A stretch of 64,000 bases of DNA from NCBI GenBank assembly GCA_963457665.1, contig OY735202.1:52117281-52181280 (forward strand). The letters run 5' to 3'. Both the position numbers and the translations under genes were made by a program. The stretch's first letter is position 1. Every line of letters starts with the position of its first letter. The notes under the pieces are model-generated. The model was not told the DNA's origin. It searched no databases and was given only the letters and a program-made list of their open reading frames with translations. This stretch comes from Thysanoteuthis rhombus (lineage: Eukaryota > Mollusca > Cephalopoda > Oegopsida > Thysanoteuthidae). This document shows, piece after piece, positions 35,587-47,693 of this stretch.

Positions 35587-36660
35587 TATAAAAATATCTA
35601 CCAATAAAATACACCTCCCGACACAACTAAAATTCTGGAACTACATGAAGATATGTGGATTAATAAACTTGAAACTCTCTCTCTCCTAACAGACTCAACA
35701 CTAAACCTAACAACCTTAACCCCACCGAGCCCTAACCCCATAATACTCCCACTCCTATTTGCTTACCATACTTACCTACTCAGTCTCTTTATACCTACAC
35801 CTAATGCTACACTTCTACCGTGGCCCATAAATGTGCTTGATAACACCCCTACGCCATAACACATCCCAATATACATATACTTTTATTCTCCACAATAGCA
35901 CCACCGATACAATCTGAACCCCAACCTACATTAATTATTGTTACAAACTTATCTTACCGTAACCATACCTAACTCTTTTTTTATGTATATCAAACATTGG
36001 GAACATCACACATAATCACCTAGACCCCTACCTACTGACACCTGTGTATGGTTCATTTTACTTGTACTACTCCAAGCTATCTGACTTTTCACAACATTTC
36101 CAATGACCAATAAGGTTACAGAACATGGATTTCCTAACTGATACTTGATCATACATTACAAGAACCCCCTTTAACTTATATCCCACCACCGTGAAGATTA
36201 CAAGAGATAGCCTTGACCCCATAACCCACCACTGGAATACTCTAAAATCATATCTAACAATTCACCTACATTATTACCAAACCCCCACCGTATACACGGA
36301 CATACTATTAATACACCTGCAATTCTTCCCCACCACAAATATCCAATCTAATAAGGTTATGTATGCACCTATGGGCAATTTAAAACATAAACATATTTAT
36401 GCAAGGACTCTATATCTCTTAACTAAGTACCTAAATAGGTAAACACTGGATCATGACCAAGATTTCCATGGCAACCAATTCTCAAGAATTCCCACCTGTC
36501 TGACCAATACAACCAATAAAATACTGATAACTGCTGCAACTATTTCCAGCAAACCACTCAAGATCCCTCCACATTCATAAAACGGTCCAGACTCACCACT
36601 ATGGCCTCCCATGGATTTCCATTTTTGATTTCCATTTTTGCTTTCAAAGCAAAACATCTG
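35587..36660 (+). other. Strongly C-over-G skewed segment, no gene recognised
   Basis: The plus strand is rich in A and C and very poor in G: 35701-35760 contains 26 C and 2 G. Open frames at 35653-35859 and 36191-36442 are Pro/Thr/Leu-rich and have no domain. The segment starts with the ATAAAAATATCTACC phrase that recurs at 37147 and 37187. It ends near a CCGAAGATGGGAA..TTCCCAAAAC motif (36718-36742). I read it as one unit of an unidentified retroelement-like repeat. Confidence 0.4.
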
Positions 36661-36717
36661 ATGCTAAATTTGTTTTCTATGGAAACATTTTAACCACTAA
36701 AAGGTACACACATGCTA

Positions 36718-36745
36718 CCGAAGATGGGAACATTTCCCAAAACTT
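36718..36745 (+). other. CCGAAGA-stem-AAAAC motif
   Basis: A TGGGAA/TTCCCA stem lies between CCGAAGA and AAAAC, the same layout as at 15806 and 47696. It is weaker as a hammerhead core (CCGAAGA for CTGATGA). It is followed 75 bp later by a (TA)n tract. Confidence 0.3.
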
Positions 36746-36819
36746 GTATAGCATAGTAATGAATAAACTTGTAAATTAATTAACCAACAAATAAAGTCTC
36801 CATATACTTTTACTCCATG

Positions 36820-36841
36820 TTATATATACATATATATATAT

Positions 36842-36927
<86 letters not shown>
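36820..36927. repeat. (TA)n microsatellite, slightly interrupted
   Basis: It is mostly TA with three C interruptions in the first 35 bp and then ~70 bp pure. It abuts the left flank of the TIR/tRNA-like element at 36928-37137. Confidence 0.95.
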
Positions 36928-36930
<3 letters not shown>

Positions 36931-37137
36931 TTATAAATTGCATTATATTATATACAAACTTATTTCAAATGATCTCCCATCGTTACACGGTTAATATATG
37001 TTGAAGCAGCAATCCTATCATTGGCAGGTTCAATTCCTGTGGCTACCCCATTTTGTTTTATTATTTATTCTATTTACGTTGTCTAAATTGAATGATATAT
37101 TAACCATGTAACAATGGGATATCATTTCATATGTATA
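36928..37137 (+). mobile_element. TIR-flanked element with tRNA-like B box, short copy
   Basis: The left end TTCAAATGATCTCCCATCGT then TACACGGTTAATATATG is mirrored by CATATATTAACC-like text and ATGTAACAATGGGATATC at 37095-37125. That gives inverted repeats of about 33 bp with four or five mismatches. The core has B box GGTTCAATTCC (37027-37037) within TTGGCAGG..CCTGTGGC; the A-box half is largely deleted. The outer left flank GAATTATAAATTGCATTATA matches the copy at 23736. Confidence 0.7.
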
Positions 37138-37206
37138 CATACATATTATAAAAATATTGACCCATGTCATGTATATATACATATATTATAAAAATATCTA
37201 CCCATG

Positions 37207-37207
<1 letters not shown>

Positions 37208-37257
<50 letters not shown>
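37208..37257. repeat. (TA)n microsatellite
   Basis: A pure TA run of ~50 bp. It is preceded by two near-tandem copies of ATTATAAAAATAT(C/T)(T/G)ACCCATGT at 37146 and 37186. Confidence 0.95.
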
Positions 37258-37259
<2 letters not shown>

Positions 37260-37260
<1 letters not shown>

Positions 37261-40200
37261 CTAATCTCTCTTTTCAATCTTAGCTGTAACACAATGTTTT
37301 GACTGATTCATTTAATGGCCTCCTTCAAGTATGATAATGATGGGAAGAAGAGACTGAATTGTCCAAACAATAGAATGTTAATGACTCTTCCCAAAGTCAC
37401 GGACAATAGTTATACCTAATACTTGAATAAAGATAGAGTATTTTTTTAAATTTTCAATCTTACAGGATTCTTCATATTCCAGTTGTCAATCTTTCATCAA
37501 GGTGAAAATCTAAACAGATTTGATAGGTTAAAGAATGTTGGCATTATTCCTCATAATGTAGAACAGGGCTTCTCAAAGTAGGGCTCAGGACCCTTCCAAG
37601 GGGTTGCTTAAAGATTATTACTGGTTACAGAAATATTTGAAAATCTTTTTTTTGGAATGATTCTGTAACTCAAGTTTCTTTTATTATCTCTTTACAAAAA
37701 TGTACTCCTCCTGGTGGTTATTGTAAAACATCTCAATGCTATTCACTCATTTTTTTAAAACTAAATTTCTTTTTGTTACATTTTAGTAATCTATTTCGAA
37801 GTTTTTTTTCTTCAAAAAACTTGATATAGTTTATAAATAATGCTGAGTGAGTGAGTGCAAAAAAGATTGTCCAATCAAAATGATGATGTCTTAAAATACT
37901 GTTTTTTTCCTGACTCTCATCATATATATCTAAATGCTTTTTATAAGAAAATTGTTTGCCTTCAATATTTGGCAACTGAAGGAGCATGATCGCAGGAAAT
38001 GCATAGCGTTTGATTTGAAAGCCTGTTGGTTTATCCAAGGTTTTAGATTAGAGGAAAATTACAAGCAGTGCATAAATCCTCAACTGATTCGTTTTATGTG
38101 TATCTTGAAATACTGTAAATACTTTTACAAACTACAATCATCAGAAGAAATGAATTGGGAAAATGGTATTGGGAGTGTTTGATCAAAATGCGTCCTTCAG
38201 AACACCAGCGATTTCATGTGGGAGTAAACGGCTAGAGACCAAGAGTTCTAGAGAGTGATCAGAGAGAATCATATGCATCCCTGCGTGAAGGCAAGGTAAA
38301 GAAAAGTTGACTTAAAAGGGATTCTTTTTTTGGGTCATTTTTTTTATATCGGTGTTCACATTGAGCATTAGATCATTTGAGATATTTTTTACTTTGCATA
38401 CACAGATATGATGAGGAAAAAAGATATAGAAAGTAATTGATAGCATGGATATGAAGATTTAAAAAAACAACATATCAGGGCTTTTGAAAATTATGAGAGA
38501 GTATTATCAATATATTGGGAAGTATAAAATATATAATCTGGAATTATATCAAAGTAATTTACAATGGGATACACCTCTCTTGTCTATTTCACTTGGGAAA
38601 AAATTAGTTTTGTCAGCAATGTTTCACTTAATATTGCAAATGTATAATTTATATTTCATACAACCAAAGTTAGGTCTAAGCCTTTTTTCATATAAATCAA
38701 TTTGGTATAAAAAGTGCACTTGTAATCAAATTGATTTTCTCGGAACCTTCTTAGTTATTTCTTTGTGGGGGGAAGGGTTCATGCCTCTAATTAGTCAACA
38801 ATAATTTTTAGTTGATTGGGGAGACAGGCCTCAAATTTGCTGATGAAGTTTTTAGGCTTACTGGGATCTGTTGTTGCTAAGGACACTCACCTGCCAATTG
38901 ATAACCAATGTATTTTTGTTTTTGGAAACTGGAAAAAAATGACCATTCAAACATTTCAATCATGTTTTCTTTACAAAAAATATGAGTTTGAGTGATTTTT
39001 TTTGGCTCTTTGTTCAACAAAAAAATTAATTATTTTGATATTATTGTCTTTTTTGTGAAATATTGAAAACTAAGTTTTTACTTATTTCTGGATATATAGT
39101 GAAAAATGCATTTATTTACCAGGTGGAGTTATGACAAGACCTTTAAAACTAGGGAAGAGATCAGTTCAGCAGTATCAGATTTCTTTTTGATAAGAATCCC
39201 AGATTCCTTCAACAAGGAACAAAAGAATTGTGATAAAATTCTTGGCAAATAAATCTCTTTTTTTGATGCATTCAAACATGCTTTTAGTATGTTTCCAAAA
39301 ATGTGACATTACTTTTCAAACAACCTTATCAGTTCGAGTGTGAAATCTTCATTCAATACTCCAGGTCAATGGCCTTGTATCAGATTTAGTTTAATCTAAA
39401 TAAATAGGTTTATCTGAATGGTTGCAAACTTGCCTACTGGTGTTGAAGTTCAGATAAAAACAGGTTTCAAGTACAGAATTTGATGGGAGACTGGTGCTTC
39501 CAAGAGAACATGACTGTGGTTGAATTCATTAAATAACCTGATGTATTAACTGGTGGATCAATCAATGTACTCATGTTCCTACCAATCTACAATGAATTTG
39601 AAACAATTTGCAAACATTAAATCGCTAGTAAATGTATGTTGATTATTCAAGATGATATATGATATAATAATATAGTTATAGTCAAATAGTTGTATGTGGT
39701 TGTGCATAGGAATCGCAATAAAGGTATCAAGTAAGTAAGAATGTCATAGATATTACTTGAGTAACAATGATTTACAGGTTTAGTGACAATAGAATACATA
39801 ATTGAATGTGCCGATACAGGGCCTTTATAGTGAGTTGTTAGCATATATGATACGTACCAATTGTCAGTGAGTTTAGTAATAAGCTTTTTTTTCCAACAAG
39901 TAGTAGAGGTAATGTATCAACTATCCAACAGAAGGTTGTACGAAAAAAGAGAGAAGAAGAGAAATTGCTTACTATACATGATAAAATATGTGGTTTGAAA
40001 TAAATATTCTAACAAAATTGGGTCTAAAATAGAAAAGGCAATTTTCTTTGGCAGATTCTGTCAGTTTTTAGCTGAAAGTGGATCAAGCAAATGTCTTAGA
40101 AGAAATTTATCTTCTGTCTGTCAAAAATGAAAGATTGACTCATGGCATATTTACACTTGCATAGTAGACATAAAAAATCACAGGATTATTTATGTGTGGA

Positions 40201-40355
40201 TTGGTATTCTGCCTATGATCAGAGTTTTTTTGCTCTCAGCCTAGGATCAAAGTGTTGCTCCAAGTGTAGTATCTGTGAGCTCTGCCTGGAATCAAAAGAT
40301 TGCTCCCAGGTACTTCAGCTTAGAAGCAGAGTGCAGTATTTGTGTGCTCATTGAA
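37260..40355. other. No gene recognised; possible hAT-type end at 37565
   Basis: CAGGGCTTCTCAAAGTAGGG at 37565 resembles hAT-element termini (CAG..TTCTCAA), but no matching right end or transposase was found. The minus frame 37739-38038 (99 codons) and plus frame 38484-38804 (106 codons) show no domain. At 40200-40340 a ~50-bp phrase (GGATCAAAGTGTTGCTCC, GAATCAAAAGATTGCTCC) is loosely duplicated. Confidence 0.4.
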
Positions 40356-40359
40356 AAGT

Positions 40360-40361
<2 letters not shown>

Positions 40362-40447
<86 letters not shown>
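40362..40447. repeat. (TA)n microsatellite, ~86 bp
   Basis: A pure TA tract passing into GGGAGAGAGAGAAAG. The Ile-Tyr frames across it on both strands are artefacts. Confidence 0.95.
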
Positions 40448-40449
<2 letters not shown>

Positions 40450-40450
<1 letters not shown>

Positions 40451-41280
40451 AGAGAGAGAAAGCAAGCATTTTATATATGTGGATTAATTTAATGGTAGGA
40501 ATGTTGTGGGATAAACTTTTCACATATCTAAGCATTTCTCTACACCCCTACTGTCATGAGTTTTTTTTTCGCTCTCAACAGATTTGTTATTGGTGAACTT
40601 CAACAAACATACCTTCAGCATATTTTAGTATTCCTATGACAAACATTTCTCTTAAGTATATCAGTCTAGTCACACTTACCAAAATTGTTAACTTTCACAA
40701 ATTTTTCACTGAGCACTAATGATTTTATTGAGATGAAAGAAAAATCTATCTTTATTAAATGATTATAGATAAAACTTATGCCAAACTTTCAACAGCATTG
40801 ATTTATATAAGCCATCACCAGAACTTAGCCATAAACAAATTGATGCCCGTGAATTCATTTCATTTATCAACCATTTCCTTCAACTTTTCCACAAGTTCTG
40901 ACCAATGTAGGACTAAGCTACCTTTACCTTTTGAGCCATTTTGAGGGGAAAAAGTGGGGTCTTATGCGCTGTCAATAACAGTACTTTTTCCTCAGCCTAG
41001 TCTATACTTTATGCAAAATTGCTGACTGACCATGTAACTAATATTAATAGTTGGTCACTTACCTATTCAGCAATTACTATGATTGTCTGACCCCCTGCAG
41101 ACTGTCTACCCTGACTCCTTTCCCACTTGGCTACATAATTAATGACCAACTACTTGACTTACCAATATTTTGATGTAATTGACAGCTTGACAAGTGTTTA
41201 TTGAAATTTTTGTAACCGAACAAGGTCACAAATATGTTGAGTTCAGCACTCTGAAAGATTAGGAATTGTGTCTGAAGCCA
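40450..41280. other. No gene recognised
   Basis: A 61-codon plus frame at 40759-40944 has no domain. No repeat seen. Confidence 0.4.
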
Positions 41281-41287
41281 GTATTAG

Positions 41288-41640
41288 TAACTGATAGCCA
41301 AAAACATCACCCAAAATTTCAACATAGGTTTCTTCAGATTTCAAGTTGGTCTGGCTGGCTATGTATGTGTGTATCACACATATCGGCTGCACTAATGGTA
41401 GAGGGCTGAAAATTTAAGCATTTACTCCTTATTATGCCTGAGAGAGATTTTTCCACCCTCCCCCATCTCCATAGATTCACTTTTCTTTTGAAAATTCAGA
41501 CTTTTTTTCTGTGATCACTGCCCAACAAAAGGTGAGAGGAGTAATTTATTCGTTGATCATTTTTCAAAAATAAATCATCCCAACATGGCATGACAGTTTC
41601 TATTGGGTGACAAACCAGACCTTTTAATTCTTTCTTTCCT
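41288..41640 (+). repeat. Dispersed ~450-bp repeat family, copy 4
   Basis: It shows TCAAGTTGGTCTGGCTGGCT, TTACTCCTTATTATGCCTG, AAATTCAGACTTTTTTTC, GTGATCACTGCCCAACAAAA and ACATGGCATGACAGTTTC. An internal deletion removes the TAAGTTTATGCTAAATTGG block. Confidence 0.75.
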
Positions 41641-41644
41641 CTTT

Positions 41645-44410
41645 CTGGATCAGTAAAATAAATCATTAGCCCCATAACATATCATGGCTGCTACTGATAC
41701 TATGTGTGATAAACACAGCTATTATCATATCTATGATTTACCAAAGGACTCATGACTGAAATTATTTTCATTTCTCTTTTACAAAGTAAAGAAAATATAC
41801 TACCATTCTTCAAGTATCAATCCTGACAAATAACTCTCTGACAATTATATGATAAAATCTGATTGTATTAGCCATTGCATCTAACTATTTGATTAATTGA
41901 ATTAACATTGGTACTTAATTATTTAACGGATAACTATTTAACAAATCAAGAATTGTTTTCAAGTATTTTACTGTTGACAATTTTATTGAATTTATGACAT
42001 TTGTATTCAACATTTGTTGTGATTATCCTTTATTTTTTTAAAAATTGAACAACTGTCATATCTTTTTATTTTGTCCTTTTTCACAAGTTTATTTTCAGGT
42101 TTTTTTAACTTACCTTTTGACTTATTTTCATTATTTTTAGCAATTCCTCTTAAGCTTTTGCCCAAAAATTAAATAATCAACAAATTAATAAAACCAATCA
42201 GAAAGTTGTACCCTCTGGCATTAGTTTCTCCCTACTTTCTATTTGCAATAAGGTTTCTTCTGTCTCTAAAATATTTTTAAAGGAATGATACTACAGGTGT
42301 TTCCTGATATAACACAGTTTGTTGTAGTGTGGTTTACAATAAAAGGTAAGTGGTTACTGAACCACAACTTTTCTTATATCATCATCCAGTTGTCCAGAAA
42401 ACTGTGAATAAAAACAGAATTTTTTTTTGAACCAGTAAAAACAGTATAATATTTAATTCCTGTACATATATTTTCGGGTGGAGCACTATTTTACTACATT
42501 GTAAGCACATTTGATGACAGAAGTATCACGACTCCCACTTCAACCCACTAAGAATTATATTTGACTCGCACTGCCAAACATCTTGTAAAAATGAAATGAA
42601 TTGGACAAAAACATTTCAGTAGTCAATTAACAAAATTTTTTATCAACACTTTCAATTCTACTTGCTTTTTACAGTTATACTCTTTATTGTACTACCCATT
42701 TCCTTTAGACCACCAATGAGGCAAGAAACTGGTTCATTCAATTACATACAGTTAAAATCAAAATCTTTGTACACAGCAGTTTTGACTAAGGAAAGCTATC
42801 TATGAAGATCTTTCTTGTTGAAAGCACTGAAGGCACTGCTGTTTACAGGTTGAAAGAGTCAAGTCATTGATGTAAAAATGTAATTATTTTATTTTTAAAT
42901 AGTTTGGTAAACTTTGTAATATATTGTGGTTATTTTGGTGGTATTATTAAAAAACCAAACACTGAAGAATGCCATTTTTTATTTGTTCAAATCTCACTCA
43001 GTTTCTGTAAAATAGACAATGTTCACTATCTTTCATCTATCACCCACCCTTAAATAACACCCTTACCAATCCCACAGTTATCATGGAAGTTATAAAAATA
43101 ATGGTTAGAGCAATTTATTCACATACTTTCAACTTAGTATTTAATAACCCATTGAGTAATGAAAAAAAGGAAAAATTGGCAAAGTTTGTTCTCATGTAAG
43201 AAAAATCCATTGAAGAATATAAAAATATAATCAGATTAAATTCTGTTTATGGCGTGACTGTTTTTTTTCTACTGAAAAGCATCTTAAATAGAGTAAAAAA
43301 AAAATCTGGAAAGCTCTAGATTCTGGAGAATTTAGAAATGTTGCAAACAAAATTTACTGAAGTGTAAAAGAAAACGCGTCTTGAACAATCTCTAGCATAA
43401 AATATGTAAGGAATCTTTGCACTTTTTTATTGGAAAATCCTGTGTAATTCTTGCAGGTCATAAAGAGTAATTGCATGTCTATAAATTCTGTTGCAAATTG
43501 GCAACTGATTTTTTTTTAATTCAAAATCTTTATCAGCTTTTTCCAAGATGATTAAAAAATGAATAGTTATAATCATTAGTGATTCTTAATTTAACCATTT
43601 ATCGCATAGGATAAAAAGTAATGGAAAAACAGTAATGATTATGGTTAGGAAAAGAGTCATAGGAACTCATAAGTTTGACTCAGAAAGAAAAGTAAAAAGA
43701 AAAAAGAAGTCAAAATTTTGGTTTCTGACAAGGGATTAAGTCATCAGAAAAAGTCATTTTTAATTTATAGAAATTATATCAACTGATAAAAAAACTTCTG
43801 TACTGAGAATGTCAAGTATGTGGGTAAGTATGTATGCATGTACTTATATAGTCAGTAGTTAGTTGGTGAGCTATTGGTAAGCCAACTTTTAGGCTTACAC
43901 TAACCAGGAACAAAGTTGATGTAAAATATTATTGAGCTATCAAAGAACACTCAAAAGAAAAGCGGAAATATCAAAAAAAAGAAATCAAATAAAATGGAGT
44001 AGTAGCAAGAAAGTTTGAATGTAGATTGCTGGGAAGGAAATGATATAAGTTTACACTTAGTCCTGACCTAATCAGATTCACTTGCTTAGATCAAGTGGTG
44101 ACAAAATCAGAAAACTTTTTCGGTTTTATTGGAAGATAGTGACACCAGACAAAAATTCCTGTTGATTCAATTTGTGCCCAGTAAATTAGTTAAAGAGTTG
44201 TGTTGAGTAGAGTTGCCAATTTAGATTTTTCAATTTTTCAATTGGAAAGTGGAAGTCACTCTCAAATTTGAAAAATTGAAAAAAGAAATATCTGAATAAA
44301 CAACACTAGACTTCAAAACATGAAAAAATCTAAATTTTTCCAACAATATTCGTAAAAATGAAACAAAAAAATCATTTAAATAGGCATCCCTGGCATTGAA
44401 TATAGTATGA
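41645..44410. other. AT-rich, no gene seen
   Basis: No open frame of 60 codons or more is found on either strand and no repeat structure that I can support, over about 2.7 kb. Confidence 0.5.
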
Positions 44411-44417
44411 TTTCAAG

Positions 44418-44568
44418 TCAAGGGAGGTAACTCGTCATTGCACTGATCAATTTTCAAGCAAAAATTCGTTTGATGGGGAAGTAACTACTTGCTTCTTGAT
44501 CACATAATGTGAAATTTCTACTGTCAAGGGAGGTAAAAAAAAAAGAAAGGAGATTACCTCCCCTTGAA
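44418..44568. repeat. TCAAGGGAGGTAA motifs, including a hairpin
   Basis: TCAAGGGAGGTAACTCG lies at 44418. At 44524-44567 TCAAGGGAGGTAA is followed after an A/G-rich 17-bp spacer by TTACCTCCCCTTGA, forming a potential 13-bp stem hairpin. The same motif occurs at 20165, 25017 and in the palindrome at 46183. Confidence 0.7.
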
Positions 44569-44599
44569 ATTTGAACAAAAATTCTTAACTAGTCTAGTT

Positions 44600-45045
44600 A
44601 GTCCATCAGCAGAAACCAGCACATAACCAACGTTTTTTTTGCAGCATGCCGCGTTTGGGATGATCAATTAAAAAATTCGAAAAAAGGATGATCAGTGAAT
44701 AAGTAACTTTTGTCAATTTTTGTTGTGTGGGGATCACAAAAAAAGTCTGAATTTTCAAAAAACAAGCATGAACACAAACTAAGGGTCTGATTTAGCATAA
44801 AATTACTGGACCCTACTTAAAATCTATTTCGTGATTATTTTTAAAAAAACCCAAAATATTTTTTTCTTGACATACTAAGGACTAAATGTTTAAATTGTCA
44901 GACCTCTACCTCAATAGGTGTGGCCTCTATGCATAATACATACATAAATAGCCAGCCAGCAAACCAGCTAGATCCCCTTAAAGATTAAGAAACAAGTTGA
45001 TGTTGACTATGTTGATAATAACAGTTTTGGTAGAAGGTTTCTAAG
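44600..45045 (-). repeat. Dispersed ~450-bp repeat family, copy 6 (reverse, near complete)
   Basis: Read on the plus strand, GCAGCATGCCGCGTTTGGGA, GATCAATTAAAAAATTCG, AAAAAGTCTGAATTTTC, TTTAGCATAAAATTAC, CATAAATAGCCAGCCAGC and AACAGTTTTGGTAGAAGGTT are the family blocks in reverse order. Both ends are represented. Confidence 0.75.
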
Positions 45046-45254
45046 AATTCATTGGTCAAACAAGATTTTTAAATGATTGGAACAAACAAACTCTAAGATA
45101 ATTTATTGGGAAAAAAATATCTAAAACATGTGGATACAAGCCAAAAAAAGGTTGCGACAGATAGTTGATTTTTTGAATGAATTTAGCAAAATTTTTATTT
45201 GTATTAGAGACATTTATGTTTTTTAATTTTTTGTTGATTTCATTTGTATAAGTA

Positions 45255-45330
45255 TTTATTAAAAATTTGTTCCAGTATTTTTTCGAAGTTTGTTCCAGTA
45301 TTTATTAAAGATTTGTTCCAATAAATCATT
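45255..45330 (+). repeat. Three-copy ~25-35 bp tandem repeat
   Basis: TTTGTTCCAGTATTTTTTCG, TTTGTTCCAGTATTTATTAA and TTTGTTCCAATAAATC occur in succession from about 45267. Confidence 0.65.
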
Positions 45331-46182
45331 TTGCTTAAATTCATTCCAATACTCAAATCATTGATTTAATTTTGATTCTATGAAGTACAGAAAAGCTTGA
45401 TATGGTGTGCAAGATATATCCCAGGCCAAGAGCATGCAGGGAGAATGCATGGAACATTTTCTTACTAAGATTCAGTAGAAAACTAAGATCCCAAGCTTTT
45501 TATGTGTAACAGAAATAATTCTATGTTATCAAAATTCATCTTAATGTTGGCAAAAACTTTAATTTTAAAAATTTCTGTTTGATTTTGATAAAGCAGATGA
45601 AAAAAAAATTGCTCTCAAGAAACATGTACATTAGCCTGAGTTGTGCAGTGTAACCAAAAAATATTGAATAGTATCAAAACTTTATGAGTATCTTACTGAA
45701 ATAATAAGATTTGACAGAATATGAGTTTCACTATTATTTCATTTATTTGTCATGCAGATACTAATTGCAACTCAACTTAGTGTCAAAGTTGGCCTTAAAT
45801 ATTTTGTATCATCCTCTTATATATCCAAAGCCATTGCTTTAAGGTTCTTTGCTGATTTCAAAAACCTTAATAGTTTTTCTAATTTTTCCTCTATTTGAAT
45901 CTGCATTATTTGACGGAAAATCCTGGTTAACAAACAGTTGTCTAATAATGGAGTGATTTAAAATGTTTAGATAGTGTCTTGCTAAGTGAAGCATGGATAC
46001 CATACTGTTCAAAGCAGCGGTATGCTGTAGCCAGTATTAGAACAAATTTTTTGCGTGTACTTCTAATTATACAAATGTGCTAGTGTGGTGTGTGGTACTA
46101 GGCTTTCCTGTATTTAAAATTCTATTTGTTCCAATAATTCTAAAATTTTGTTCTTTACAATAAGTTGAATTTTTTTGTTTGA

Positions 46183-46240
46183 ATTATCAAGGGAGATAAT
46201 TTTCAAGTTTATTGAAATTTTTATTACCTCCCTCGACAAT
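46183..46240. repeat. 58-bp near-palindrome (fold-back) with GGGAGRTAAT arms
   Basis: The arm ATTATCAAGGGAGATAAT at 46183 is complementary to ATTACCTCCCTCGACAAT ending at 46240. The centre TTTTCAAGTTTATTGAAA is itself close to self-complementary. The whole could form one hairpin. Confidence 0.7.
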
Positions 46241-46434
46241 AGGAATCTGAGACGGATTTTAAACCCTTCAAGTAATATTTACTAATTATTCAACATATAT
46301 TTGATTGTGGCATCAATTTTCCCAAAATTTGTAGTGAATTCAAAGGATTAGCAGAGACAATTCTGAGATGGGTTTTTTTTTTCCAAGAAACACTGGTTAC
46401 TGGTACTCTCAATTTGTGATAGGTGAGGCAATAA

Positions 46435-46560
46435 GTATCGCTGTTAGTGAAAAACAGGTGGCAATAGTCTCAGCGAATGAAGCCAGAGCTCTGGTTTTAA
46501 ATTCGAGCCAGTCATGAGAGTTATTTTGCTTATTAACCATTTGCAAACATAATTTATGAC
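46435..46560 (+). mobile_element. Possible tRNA-like SINE
   Basis: GATAGGTGAGGCAATAAGTA and, about 50 bp on, GGTTTTAAATTCGAGCC suggest decayed A and B boxes. No other copy was found in the window. Confidence 0.35.
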
Positions 46561-47284
46561 TAGAATCTGAGAATATTAAATGCATTGATACACAAAAATG
46601 AATTTCTGTGTGTGTTGTGGTATCAATATTTTTTGTTACAACCATAAGTAAGGTATACTTATAAAAATGTAATTTTTATGGTTGGTTTTTGATAGTTAAA
46701 TTACCCAAGAGTCTGAATCTCATAGTATCGTCTGCATAGTACATTAAAAAAACTTATTTATGGCCACTGAGTTTTTTTAGGTTTTAAATAAATCAGTATT
46801 TAAATAACATTTTTTTGACAAAAATTCTTTAAATATTGATGTATTACTGAATAGACAAATTACTTTAACAGATAGAAAATTGACAATTCTATGATTAAAC
46901 AATGATATTCAATTGATATTCAATTGATATATCTTTGTGTGCAAGGAAATCTTTTAAACCCTAAAATAACGGGAAAATGAAGTTCGAATATATGTGAGGC
47001 TTGTTACACAATTCACACTCAGTATTCATTGATAAAATCCAACTGAAAATCGATTTGTTGACTGTGACAGAAAAGTAAAGAGAAATTCCAATAAAAAGAA
47101 CGTTTTACAGGTATTTTATACGGATTTAAACTTCCATCTATTGGCTCGTGTTCGTAATTATTCAGTCGCTTGTTGGTACCGCAGTGTAAATAATCATCAT
47201 CTTCTCGGCGTACATATTTGTTGAGTAATCTCCCCTACATTGGGAAACTCAATTGAAACAGCTCTGATAGAAATTGACGGATCA

Positions 47285-47395
47285 TTACACAGCACTAGTC
47301 CACAAGTGCAGGGTATCCGGTCAAGGTTGTACTCACTGTAATAGCAGTGGTCTACAAGACCAGGTTGATAACTACTGTCCCAAAGCCAAGCAATT
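47285..47395 (-). mobile_element. tRNA-derived SINE, degraded
   Basis: On the minus strand GGACAGTAGTTATCAACCTG (A-box region) and GTGAGTACAACCTTGACC (B-box region) precede CTTGTGGACTAGTGCTGTG. This corresponds to the tail of the copy at 11155-11275. Confidence 0.5.
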
Positions 47396-47593
47396 AATCA
47401 ATGAAAGTTTACGTTAATGGAAAATATGATCTATATAATTTATACCATAAATGGCTATATTGGCCAACAGCATTCACTACAATTTTCAAAAATGAATTTG
47501 ATATGTTTGAATTGTATTGTAAAAAAAATGGTCTTTCGGTGATACAAAACTTTAACACAGCCATAAATAGAAGAGGAAAAAGTTTTAAACTTT

Positions 47594-47598
<5 letters not shown>

Positions 47599-47683
<85 letters not shown>
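47599..47683. repeat. (TA)n microsatellite, ~85 bp
   Basis: A pure TA tract. The 133-codon frame 47401-47802 runs through it only because TA repeats encode Tyr-Ile, so it is not a gene. Confidence 0.95.
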
Positions 47684-47686
<3 letters not shown>

Positions 47687-47693
47687 GACATTC

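Noticed and set aside
35700-35790. Interstitial telomeric repeat (CCCTAA-like phrases)
   Set aside because: CCCTAA-like words occur but not in tandem; they follow from the A+C-rich composition.
37565-38300. hAT transposon suggested by CAGGGCTTCTCAAAG at 37565
   Set aside because: No matching right terminus, no 8-bp duplication and no hAT dimerisation motif could be found.
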